From Pelotomaculum terephthalicicum JT (lineage in GTDB: Bacteria; Bacillota; Desulfotomaculia; Desulfotomaculales; Pelotomaculaceae): a stretch of DNA of 53,193 nucleotides. A program made the translations under genes and the position numbers. The notes beneath the pieces were generated by a model. It did no database searches, was not told the DNA's origin, and saw only the letters and a list, made by a program, of their open reading frames with translations. Location of the stretch: NCBI RefSeq assembly GCF_022410535.1, contig NZ_JAKNBL010000022.1, positions 1-53,193 of the forward strand. Direction: 5' to 3'. Positions 1 to 8,513 of this stretch are shown here, piece by piece; position 1 is the stretch's first letter; every line of letters begins with the position of its first letter.

Positions 1-474
1 CCTCAAATATTATTCAAAAAAGATGACAGGCGGACTAACGGACTTTTTCATTTTTGGTCACTTTATCCGTCAAAACATGGACAACTTATACCAGCTGTTT
101 TTGGTCATTATGCGGTAGCATTAACAGGAAATTGAAAATGGAGAGCAAATAATTGGTTATCAATACTTACATGGAACATCTGATGATGTCGGCGGATTTG
201 GAATTAGTGGAAATATTCAAAGGATGAATATGGTAATTCAACTATTAATTTTGCTTACCAGTGGAATGATGAAATAGACCCCAATTTTCAATACAGCACT
301 GATGTAGCAAAGAGTGAATTTGCAGAAAAAATACCTTTTGCATCACCAACGGATTACGTTATAAGGATTTATTGGACAGATACCTCTACATTGAGTAGCG
401 ATGGGGTATATACATCAGGTTGGTTGTCAAATAGCCAAATGAATCCATATAATGATGAAAATAATAGGCGATAG
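1..474 (+). pseudogene. Frameshifted 3' part of an unrecognised protein gene
   Basis: The gene is cut by the window edge. Frame 1 is open from base 1 to a TGA at 133-135. Frame 2 then carries sensible protein (GYQYLHGTSDDVGGFGIS) to about 220, and frame 1 resumes (NSTINFAYQWNDEIDP) to a TAG at 472-474. Both switches sit at short runs: one extra T near 132-133 and one missing A near 219-221. Repaired, the pieces give one continuous polar, aromatic-rich C-terminus of about 157 residues. I do not recognise the family. It lies just upstream of a small lipoprotein gene that is also frameshifted. Reading it as one broken gene is inference; the frames themselves are seen directly. Confidence 0.5.
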
Positions 475-483
475 AAAGTAGGT

Positions 484-958
484 TTGATAATGAAATTAAA
501 GATGATTTTACACGTGGTAATTGTAATCATATTAGCAACAATATACTTGTTATCTGGATGCACTGAAAAAGAGATTGATACTAATAGTGATATCGATTTG
601 TCAGGATTAGCAACTGTGAATAAACCTGTTATATCACCCTCAGCTAAATATCAGTTGAATATTAAAGAAGAAACCATTGAAAGTAAGACACAACAGGTTT
701 TATATAACAAATGTTTCAAATGGTGCTACTGAACCATTAGCTATCTATACGTCAGAGGACGCTTACCGTACAAGAGATGCCCTTTTCTTCTTATGGGATA
801 AAGACGACAGGGTATGGGTATACAGTGGTGATGTTGGAACCTTCTTTTGGGAACGGATAAATGATAACTATTGGGAAAAACATGTACGTTCTGAAAATAA
901 AGATGTAGCTGTGCCAGATTTATTGAAAAAGTTAAGACCTAAATTTTTTGATAAGTAG
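484..958 (+). pseudogene. Small lipoprotein gene with one frameshift
   Basis: The first part (484-732) begins with a lipoprotein signal: a basic start, a hydrophobic stretch and a lipobox LLSGC at about residue 26. The second part (to the TAA-like end at 958) continues in another frame with ITNVSNGATEPLAIYTSEDA and ends LLKKLRPKFFDK. Removing one T from the TTTT run at 698-701 joins them as ...TQQVYITNVSNG... in a single 157-residue product. A membrane-anchored extracytoplasmic protein is likely in the intact form. No family is recognised. It starts 10 bp after the previous broken frame, so the two probably formed one transcription unit. Whether the indel is real or an assembly error cannot be told from the sequence. 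Confidence 0.55.
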
Positions 959-1420
959 GCCGATTTGAAAAAGGTTGGTTTATTGAAATCAATGAGACAG
1001 GTAAACAATTATCTCCTGGTTCATGCTTTTTGAAAGACTGAGTAGACACCAAGAAACTGCTAATATAACCTATTATCATAATAAACATTGTCTTCCAGTT
1101 TTAATGGTACAATATAACCGTTTCCAATGTAGCCTTTTCAAATATAAACATGAGTTATGCTGTTATAGATAAATAACACCAATCCCACAGCCGTAAAAAT
1201 GGATGCGGGGCCAAAATATTTCGATGAACCCTGAAAACCTATCGCCAGTATGTCAAAATAGACTTTGAATTGTTGCTCGTAACAGCAAATCCGATGACTG
1301 GCGTTGAATAAGTATCTAACCATTTCGTGGTGGGATAGGGCTTCTTAGGCACTTTATTTATTGCATTCCCATTTTGCGTAGCATAATAGGATTTCTACGG
1401 TAAAAAGCAGTTCCATGTGA
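959..1420. other. 462-bp stretch with no convincing gene
   Basis: This AT-rich stretch separates the lipoprotein remnant from the first RHS codons. It has short open frames on both strands: about 48 codons from the ATG at 1023 on the plus strand, and 61 codons from 1323 on the minus strand with a hydrophobic C-terminus. None has a good ribosome site or a recognisable motif. The RHS reading frame begins abruptly after a stop at 1418-1420, so a recombination or deletion breakpoint probably lies here. Confidence 0.4.
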
Positions 1421-3947
1421 ATAGAACCCCTGGGCAGGACGACAAACTATAACTACGACGCCGAAAACAACCTGGTTGCCGTAACAGATGCAAACAACCA
1501 CACAACCACATACAATTACGATTTTCCCAACCGGTTAATATCAACCACCGATCCCAGCGGCAGCACAGAAACCTACACACTCGACGGCAACGGCAACCAG
1601 ATTGCCAAAACAGACCGGAATGGACACACCACCACCTATACCTATGACGCTTTGAATCGAATAACCAATGTAACAGATGCGCTTGGCAACACAGAAGTTA
1701 TAGAATACGATCCACTCGGCAACAAAACCAGCATGACCGACCGGCGCGGCAACACGGACACATTTACCTACGACCAGTGCGCCAGGCTGCTCACGGCAAC
1801 CGACCCGGCAAACCACACAACCGCTTACACATATGACCTGGCCGGCAATCGACTTAGCCTCACCGACCCCCGCGGCGCCAGTTGGACATACACATATGAC
1901 GACAACAACAGGCTGGTTGCAGTGACCGACCCACTCGGTCATATCAGCACGACCGAGTATGACAGTGTCGGCAACGCCGTCTACAGCACCGACGCCAACG
2001 GTGGGACCACAACCTTCGGCTATGACCCGTTAAACAGACTGGCCTCCGTAACCGATGCCCTGGGGCATACCACAAGCTACACCTACGACAATAACAGCAA
2101 CATGACAACAGTCAACAACGCTAAAAATCAGACTTTTACCGCCGCCTACGACGCGCTGAACCGACTGGTGCGGGAAACCGACCCACTGGGCAACACCAGC
2201 CATAGAACTTACGACCCTGCCGGTAACCTGTCATCCATGACTAAGCCGGACGGATCTGAAATAAACTATACCTACAACACCAACAACCGCCTGACGAACA
2301 TTACCTACCCGAATAACACCGGAATAAGTTATACTTACGACGCAAACGGCAACCGCACAACCATGGTCGACCCTGCAGGCACCACCGGCTACAGCTACGA
2401 CAGCTTAAACCGGCTCACATCGGTAGCAAGAGACGTATACTCCGTAGACTACGAATACGACCAGGCCGGAAATATAACAGCGTTAACCTACCCCGGCGGC
2501 CTGCGGGTAAGCTACACATATAACAGCCTGAACCTGCCCGTATCGGTATCCGACTCGGTCTATTCGGCAAGCATATCCTACGACGAAGCAGGCAACAGGC
2601 TTCAGGAAATCTGCCCAATGGCATAATGGTAAACTACGGTTACGACCTTAGCGGTCGCCTGACAGTGCTGGAGCACGTTTACGGTCAGAGCGCCATCGCC
2701 AGGGCGGCCTATACACTGGACAACGTGGGTAACAGGCTGAGCGTGACCGACGAACAAGGCAACACCACCCAATACACCTATGAAGATCTTTATCAACTAA
2801 CCAGGGTAGAATATCCCGACGACCAGACAGTGAATTACACATACGATCCGGCAGGCAACAGAACAAGCGCGAACGGTGTTACCTATACCTATGATAACGC
2901 CAACCGCCTGATCCAAGCAGGTGCCAATACCTATGGTTACGACCTTAACGGCAACCTGACATCAGTCAGTGATGCCACCTACAACAATTGCAGTTATAAT
3001 TACGACTACGAAAACCGGCTGATCAACTTCTCCGACGGAACCCGAACCATCCAGTACACCTACGACGGCGACGGTAACCGTCTCAGTCAGAGCGTATCAG
3101 GTTCAGTCTACGGCTCAGACGAATATAGTTATATTTACGATATCAACACAGGAATACCGCGCCTGCTCGTAGAAAAGGATGATACGGGAAATACAAATAA
3201 TTATACCTACGCTGGCAGGCTTCTGAGCAGGATTGACCCCGCAGGTATCGCATATTACCACCAGGATGGGCTAGGCAGCATTTCGGTAATAACCGATGTT
3301 TACGGCAACCCCCTCAACCGTTACACATACGATGCTTTCGGTAGTCCGCGTTCGGTTTCGGAGAGTGTTTACAACCCGTTCCGTTTCGCCGGGGAGCCTT
3401 ACGATGCAAACGGTCTGATTTACTTACGTGCAAGATACTATGACCCGATAACCGGCAGGTTCTTAAGTCAAGATACGTTCAACGGGAATCTTAACGACCC
3501 GCTGTCGCAGAATAGGTATGTTTACTGTGGGAATAACCCGGTGCTGTATGTTGATCCCTCAGGGCGAGTTGTCGTATGTGTTGGTTTAGTGGCAGCTCCA
3601 GAAGCAACTGCTGCTGCGGCAGCTGTTGGCGCAGCGGCTGTGGCAGCTACTGTGGAGCTTGCAAATGAAGCCAAGGAAGCTTGGGACCGCTATTGGGCTG
3701 AAGAGGAAGTATTTAGGAATAAACTCAAAGATATAGAGAATAACCCTGAAAACTGGGAAGAGACAGGATATTCCAGTGAACCTGCAACAGGGTTAAGAAA
3801 TAGAGGTGGTGAAAGTATCGAAGAAGAATTCACCAATAAGTATACGGGGGAAAAAGTTTGAAACGAACACCTAACGGAAGCGGATAATGGGCGCAAAAAA
3901 GTGCCGTAATCCAATTACGGTACATTGAAAAAGAAAATATAATCGGA

Positions 3948-5201
3948 CTAAGAAGCGATAACGCCATCGGAATCTACGACCAGAAAGCCGTGACGTCGAA
4001 CAAAAGCGACGGCCTGCTCAACGGTAAAAGCCCGGGTAGCAGGAATGGACACCACCTTTCTATAGAGATTGGGGTTGTAGGCTTCGGAATTTTTGAGGAT
4101 GGCGTAGATCGCGGTCAACAACATCCTGCAAATGGCAATGATGGCTTTCTTGTGCCCACGACGCTTTTTGAGCGCAAGATAACGACTTTTGATTTCAGGG
4201 TGCTTGTCTGAATTGCAGACGGTAAGAGCGCACTGAACCAAAAGCGGCTTGATGTAAGCTCCGGCACGGCTGATACGGGTAGTCTTTTTCTTGCCGGCAC
4301 TCTCGTTGTTTTGCGGTGTAAGTCCCGCCCAAGAGCAAAGGTGCTTGGCCGTAGGGAACACGGACATATCCACGCCGATTTCCGAAATAATAGCGATGGA
4401 GGAAAACAGTTGGATACCCGGTACGGTCATGACCAGCTCAAATTGAGAACGAAACTGCTCGGCAAGGGAGAGGATGGCAGATTCAAGATTGGCCTTGCAG
4501 AGCTAAAGACTATCCATGTGGGAATGGATAATCTTTAGCTTTTCAGCCTGCTCGGAGCACATCAAGCCGTCAACAGCAGCTTGGACCTTGTCCGGTGATG
4601 CTTTGCAGCGACGATGAATAAACGGAGCAACGTCAAAGTCCCCATCGGGATGCGCAAGCAACTGTTCAGTAATAGCGGAAGCACTTTTACCAAAAACATC
4701 AGAAAAGACATCATCCAATTTGATATTGGAAACGGTAAGGCAATTTTGAGCGCGGTTCTTCTCTCCGACAGAGAAGCTAGTCAACTTGACACGGTAGCGC
4801 ATGAAGTCGCGGAGTTGCCGGATGGCAAAGGGTGGGATAAAGCTGCCGGAGACCAAATCGTGCTTGAAGATATCGGCGATCCATTTGGCATCTTTGGTGT
4901 CGGTTTTCTTGCCGCGGATGGCTTTGACGTATTTGGGATGAGCGAGAACCACCTTACAGGTGGATTCGAGCATGTTGTAGACGGGTATCCAGTATTTGCC
5001 CGTAGACTCCATACAAACATCCCGGCATCCGTGCTCCGCAAGCCATTGGGCAAGCAGGCGGAGGTCACCGGTGAAAGTAGAGAACCGGCGCCGTTGGTAA
5101 GTCGTAACGCCCTTGTCGTCGGTTGCCGCGATACAAGCTACGACGAAGGACTTGTGGACGTCGATGCCACAGCAGACTGGATAAACGATTTTGAGTGCCA
5201 T
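3948..5201 (-). pseudogene. IS110-family transposase with an in-frame amber codon
   Basis: The ATG at 5201 follows a strong site (GAGGAGG, 8 bp upstream). The 417-codon frame has the N-terminal RuvC-like DEDD domain: CGIDVHKSF near residue 12, MESTGKYW near 66 and TDTKDAKW near 100. The C-terminal Tnp_20 domain is also present (MTVPGIQLFSS, CSWAGLTPQNNES, SRAGAYIKP). The two are separated only by a TAG at 4503-4505 (codon 233, context HMDSL-stop-LCKANL). No frameshift is involved, and a GAG-to-TAG change would explain it. As written, the catalytic Ser domain is not made, so the copy is probably inactive in cis. Readthrough or suppression is possible but unsupported. Confidence 0.85.
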
Positions 5202-5324
5202 ATTCGACCTCCTCGTAAAAGAATACGAGGATACCGACAGGGACTGACCGCTCACACAAAAAACGAGTAGCGTCTTTACAAAGATAAGTTTACGGGCTCA
5301 ATGTCCCACTTATTTGTGCTTCAC

Positions 5325-5482
5325 TGAGCGGCCGGCACACATAATTATTCGGTCAGCGAAACGCTGGGCCCACTCCCCTCCACGTGCTCTGTAGTGTGCC
5401 GGCATCCTCGCTGATATTGTACAACAAACTTCGCGTGAGGGCCGACGGTTTCATTCCGTTTTGTGCCTTTCGCAGAAAGGAA
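5325..5482 (-). ncRNA. Candidate IS110 bridge RNA region
   Basis: This is the non-coding end upstream of the transposase, where IS110-group elements are known to encode their bridge RNA. Visible structure: a perfect 10-bp stem with arms GCCGGCACAC (5331-5340) and GTGTGCCGGC (5394-5403), enclosing about 53 nt. Inside it is a small hairpin CAGCG-AAA-CGCTG (5354-5366). A further hairpin CCTTTC/GAAAGG (5467-5480) lies near the element end. The sequence CAAACTT at 5424-5430 is the complement of AAGTTTG at the insertion core, a possible target guide. The structure is seen; the bridge-RNA role is inference from the family. Confidence 0.45.
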
Positions 5483-5586
5483 TGGTCATAATTATGGAAA
5501 CATACTTTGAAAAATCGTAATGGTGAGATTATTGATCAACACTATCGCCCTTATCCAAAACAGTAGTAATAAAGGGAGAATATTAA

Positions 5587-5874
5587 TTGGAAAAACAAAT
5601 GAATTTGCGTCAGAGTATACTTGATGCATTAGTTGATGATTCAGAAAGCATAGTTCAAATTAAGAATTACTTAAAATACTATAGAGTATCGCATACAGAT
5701 GAAGCTTTAAGAGAAACAATACTTGAACTCCTAAATGAATCAGTAATTAAAATAAAATACCCTCCTAATAGTAGTATAATTGATATCGTCAATGCTGATA
5801 GCCTTATAATTAGAGATTACTGGTTTAAATTAACTGAAAAAGGTTACGAGGAATGGAATAATATTCAACTCTAA
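5587..5874 (+). CDS. Small acidic protein, candidate immunity protein for the RHS toxin tip
   Basis: The TTG at 5587 has GGGAG 8 bp upstream and gives a 95-residue AT-rich gene starting 20 bp after the rejoined RHS stop at 5566. This is the position and size of immunity genes in polymorphic toxin loci. The protein looks mostly helical at first, with a winged-helix-like end (LTEKGYEEWNN), and has no signal peptide or membrane segment, so it should be cytoplasmic. I recognise no named Imm family. Its base composition is much richer in AT than the RHS core, typical of toxin-tip/immunity cassettes exchanged horizontally. It is intact although its partner gene is broken. Confidence 0.6.
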   Translation: MEKQMNLRQSILDALVDDSESIVQIKNYLKYYRVSHTDEALRETILELLNESVIKIKYPPNSSIIDIVNADSLIIRDYWFKLTEKGYEEWNNIQL

Positions 5875-6310
5875 TATGAAACACAGGCCTATAATGAGTA
5901 GTGTTTTACGGGTGTCGCGGGGACGGTTATATTGACAGATCCAGACCGGACGCTCCAAAAGTTTACCGTACTCCGATGGTAAAACAATCCAATACGATAC
6001 ACCTACGACAAGCTTAGGAGAAAACTAACACATACCCGGTTAGGAAATACTACCGATTATACCTATCATAGCATATATTTTTTTGAGGAGTATTCTGCTT
6101 GAGCAGGATATTTCGGCTTACTGTAAAAAACTGGTAATGGTAAAATTTAATTAGTTAATTGTAGAGACATTTAATTATTTTAAATCTTCCACATATTGGT
6201 TTATATCCTTTGATCATAATATTGTATATTCCGACATCTTGTTCCATTAATCCTGCTATCAGTTAAATATTTAGACAGGCTGCTAGGGAGCCTGATGATT
6301 ATTTCGTACA
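5875..6310. pseudogene. RHS scrap and AT-rich non-coding stretch
   Basis: Between about 5940 and 6080 the plus strand holds fragments of YD-repeat coding sequence in two frames (DGKTIQYD, then YDKLRRKL and LGNTTDYTY). This is a remnant of another RHS end. At 5918-5928 there is a GGGGACGG-containing sequence resembling a piece inserted in rph further along. The rest (6081-6310) is AT-rich with one imperfect hairpin (TATTCTGCT/AGCAGGATA near 6090) and no gene that I can support. Confidence 0.5.
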
Positions 6311-7663
6311 TTACAGTCCAAGTGTAAAAGTAAAAGTCGTGCATTCATTTTCCACACTTGTGACATTTATTTTGCCGCCCAATCTGTCTATAATTGTCTT
6401 TGCAATTGACAACCCTAAACCATAACCGCCGGTTTCCTGCGTTCTGGAGGGATCGGCCCGGTAGAACCTGTCAAAAACTTTTGGCAAATCTTGTTTTGCT
6501 ATTCCTTTTCCACTGTTCTTTATAGAATATATAATTTTGTTTTTTGCTTTTTTTAGTAATATATCAATTTGTCCGTTATTATTTGTATATTTTACAGCGT
6601 TATCAAATAAAATCGTGACAACTTGTTTAACTCTTTCCGGATCGCCTTTTATAATTATGTCTGGCTCTATCGCATGACGGAGCTTAATGCCTTTTTCTAT
6701 CACCAAAGCTTCCATCGACAATATCACATCATTAATAGCGTTGCTAATATTAAACGGCCTTTTTTGTGCTTTTAAATTTACATCCTCTATTTTAGCTAAA
6801 GATAAAAGGTCGTTAATAAGTTTTGCCATCCTGTCACTGCCGATTCTTATATAATCAAGCCACTTTATTTGACTTTTAATGCTTTCATTCTGATTTGCCA
6901 AAAGCGCATCATAGTTGGCGTTGATAATTGTAAGCGGTGTTTTCAATTCGTGAGATGCGTCAGCAACAAATTGTTTCTGTTTTTCCCATGTTTCTGCTAT
7001 CGGTTTAATTGCCCGGTTGGCAAAGTAAAGGCTAATGATAAAAATAACAAAAAGCATTATTAAGCCCACTAAAAGTAAAGTGGTCAGCAGTGCCAGCAAC
7101 GTATTTTTTGATTCCGTGACATCTAAAAATGTAATCTGATACTTGCCTTCGATGGAGGTATATGGTTGTCCGCTGATAATAACATGCATGAGTATTGGGG
7201 TTATAGTATACTGCCATTGTTTCCCTTCCAGTGTTATTGTGGAATTGTTTTTTTTGTCGCTCCAGGCAGTCTCGGCAGCTTTATAATAAGCTTCGTCAGG
7301 CAAAGCAATAAAAGAGTTGATTCCCCAAATTCTGCCATCCGCGTCTACTTCAATATTAAATGAAAGAGAATCACCTAAAGAAAAATTTGCGAGGGTGGAG
7401 AAGGTTTCTTTTTCCTTATCAGCAGGCAAGCCGACTCCTGTTATTGCTATCGGCTTATCAGATGGTGATGCGTCCAATTTATTTTGTTCTTCCGAATGTA
7501 TGGTTATTTGCTTGCCGGATGACAGTGAATTCAGTTTTTTCAGATTCTCCGAGTGTATGTTGTTATAGGTAATGAAATAAATGATTGCAAACGCGGCAAC
7601 CATCACAACCGAAGTAATTGACATATTCAGTATGAGAAATTTGTTGCGCAGTTTTGTGAACAT
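6311..7663 (-). CDS. Two-component sensor histidine kinase
   Basis: The protein has 450 residues. An N-terminal membrane segment (about 10-33), an extracytoplasmic sensor region of about 150 residues and a second membrane segment (about 189-214) are followed by a HAMP-like linker. The H-box FVADASHELKTP (H238 phosphorylated), N-box DNAVKYTNNNG, and G-boxes SGKGI and GYGLGLSIA are all intact. It is an EnvZ/PhoR-type membrane kinase that should phosphorylate the response regulator encoded 8 bp upstream. The sensor domain is not recognised, so the stimulus is unknown. The gene order regulator-kinase, with a small secreted repeat protein upstream on the same strand, suggests that protein is a target of the system. 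Confidence 0.9.
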   Translation of the reverse strand: MFTKLRNKFLILNMSITSVVMVAAFAIIYFITYNNIHSENLKKLNSLSSGKQITIHSEEQNKLDASPSDKPIAITGVGLPADKEKETFSTLANFSLGDSLSFNIEVDADGRIWGINSFIALPDEAYYKAAETAWSDKKNNSTITLEGKQWQYTITPILMHVIISGQPYTSIEGKYQITFLDVTESKNTLLALLTTLLLVGLIMLFVIFIISLYFANRAIKPIAETWEKQKQFVADASHELKTPLTIINANYDALLANQNESIKSQIKWLDYIRIGSDRMAKLINDLLSLAKIEDVNLKAQKRPFNISNAINDVILSMEALVIEKGIKLRHAIEPDIIIKGDPERVKQVVTILFDNAVKYTNNNGQIDILLKKAKNKIIYSIKNSGKGIAKQDLPKVFDRFYRADPSRTQETGGYGLGLSIAKTIIDRLGGKINVTSVENECTTFTFTLGL

Positions 7664-7671
7664 TCTATTTC

Positions 7672-8352
7672 CTATCCTTTTAACGTTTGTAAGACATATC
7701 CTGCGCCCCGTATGGTGCGAATGAAAACATCAGATTCCAAGTGTGTTAATTTCTTTCTTAAAAGGGATATATATGTTTCCACATGGTTATCCTCGGCGCT
7801 GGTATCAAAACCCCAAAGTTTTTCAATAATAATCTCTTTGGAAATAATAGTGCTATTTCTTTTTATAAGCAATTCCAGTAATTGGGATTCTTTTAGAGTC
7901 AGTATAATCTCCTTGTTTCCACAGCCAAGCAGCAAGGTAAGCGGATTCAGCTCAATATCTCCGTATTTAAGCTTGCCGTCATTGATTAGTTCTGTTTTTC
8001 TGCGCCCCAATGCGCGCAAACGAGCTAACAGCTCGTCAGTGTGGAATGGTTTTGCCAAATAATCATCAGCGCCGCTGTCAAGGCCGCGTACCTTGTCCTC
8101 GGTTTCACCTCTTGCCGTCAACAGAATAACAGGTGTTTCAATGCCGTTTCGACGCAATTCTTTGAGTACGCTTATGCCGTCCATTTTGGGAAGCATGATA
8201 TCAAGGATGATGATATCATAAATATTGGAATTCCCGCAATCCAATCCGTATTCTCCATCATAGGCCAAGTCAACGCTGTAATGATTCTTCTTTAAGACTT
8301 GAGCGATGGCCTCAGCCATATACTTCTCATCTTCCACCATTAAAATCCTCAT
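7672..8352 (-). CDS. OmpR/PhoB-family response regulator
   Basis: The protein has 226 residues. The receiver domain (1-120) has acidic residues EDE at 7-9, the phospho-acceptor D51 in IIILDIMLP, the T/S switch in LLTARG and K near 101 in LAKPF. The winged-helix output domain (about 130-222) has the typical SKEIIIEKLWGFD and VRTIRGAGYVL-like end (FIRTIRGAGYV). It forms a two-gene operon with the kinase, 8 bp apart. OmpR-type regulators bind direct repeats spaced about 11 bp; such a repeat is present upstream of the Asp-box gene at 9185-9203, which makes that gene a likely target. Confidence 0.92.
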   Translation of the reverse strand: MRILMVEDEKYMAEAIAQVLKKNHYSVDLAYDGEYGLDCGNSNIYDIIILDIMLPKMDGISVLKELRRNGIETPVILLTARGETEDKVRGLDSGADDYLAKPFHTDELLARLRALGRRKTELINDGKLKYGDIELNPLTLLLGCGNKEIILTLKESQLLELLIKRNSTIISKEIIIEKLWGFDTSAEDNHVETYISLLRKKLTHLESDVFIRTIRGAGYVLQTLKG

Positions 8353-8382
8353 TTCTATCCCTACTTCGTCATTAAATTAAAA

Positions 8383-8442
8383 TATAAAAATAAGATGCAT
8401 CCGCAACATAGGAACTGATAACGGCTCCTATGCTGTGGATGC
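8383..8442 (-). terminator. Intrinsic terminator after the Asp-box protein gene
   Basis: A long hairpin runs from GCATCC (8398-8403) to GGATGC (8437-8442), with the inner pair CATAGGA/TCCTATG. On the minus strand it is followed by a T-rich tract (8395-8383). It separates the repeat-protein gene from the regulator-kinase operon. Confidence 0.65.
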
Positions 8443-8513
8443 TTTTCCGTTTATTCTATGCAAAGCGACAGCATCCGTCGTTTTGCGCTGATTAGTTCCC
8501 GTAAAATTACCGA

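Larger units (their letters stand above)
3859..5494 (-). mobile_element. IS110-family insertion sequence (about 1,636 bp)
   Basis: The element carries one IS110-type transposase on the minus strand. About 290 bp of structured non-coding DNA lies upstream of the gene and about 90 bp beyond its end. The boundaries come from the host gene: the RHS frame stops after ...GAAAAAGTT at 3858 and resumes at TGGAAACATAC (5495). A TG dinucleotide is present at both junctions (3859-3860 and 5495-5496). Excision with one TG retained gives GAA AAA GTT TGG AAA CAT, restoring the toxin frame. IS110 elements have no long terminal repeats and use a short core, which fits. The exact ends are ambiguous by 2 bp. 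Confidence 0.85.
1421..5566 (+). pseudogene. RHS/YD-repeat polymorphic toxin gene, 5'-truncated, frameshifted and split by IS110
   Basis: From the first codons after the stop at 1418-1420, the frame encodes tandem YD repeats (patterns such as YTYDALNRL, TDPLGN) and has no plausible start, so the 5' part is missing. The frame breaks near 2607-2609; restoring one A gives RLQENLPNGIMVNYGYD and the reading continues to 3861. The RHS core ends with the usual LYLRARYYDP-type, GRFLSQD and DPSGR motifs at about 3420-3570. A variable tip of about 120 residues follows, with an Ala-rich hydrophobic helix and then a charged segment. The tip is interrupted after GEKV by the IS110 element. Its last 23 codons (WKHTLKNRNGEIIDQHYRPYPKQ in outline) lie at 5495-5566, in frame once the IS is removed at the TG core. 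The core exports and encapsulates the tip in known RHS proteins; toxicity of this tip is inference. Confidence 0.8.

Noticed and set aside
1138-1323. Small minus-strand membrane protein gene
   Set aside because: It has a hydrophobic end but no ribosome site, recognised family or neighbours that support it.
4503-4505. TAG in the transposase as a pyrrolysine codon
   Set aside because: No pyl gene is in the window and the position sits in an inter-domain linker of a decaying island; a nonsense mutation is simpler.
4614-5270. Long open frame (218 codons) on the plus strand opposite the IS110 transposase
   Set aside because: It is the antisense shadow of the transposase, with no ribosome site or recognisable protein pattern.
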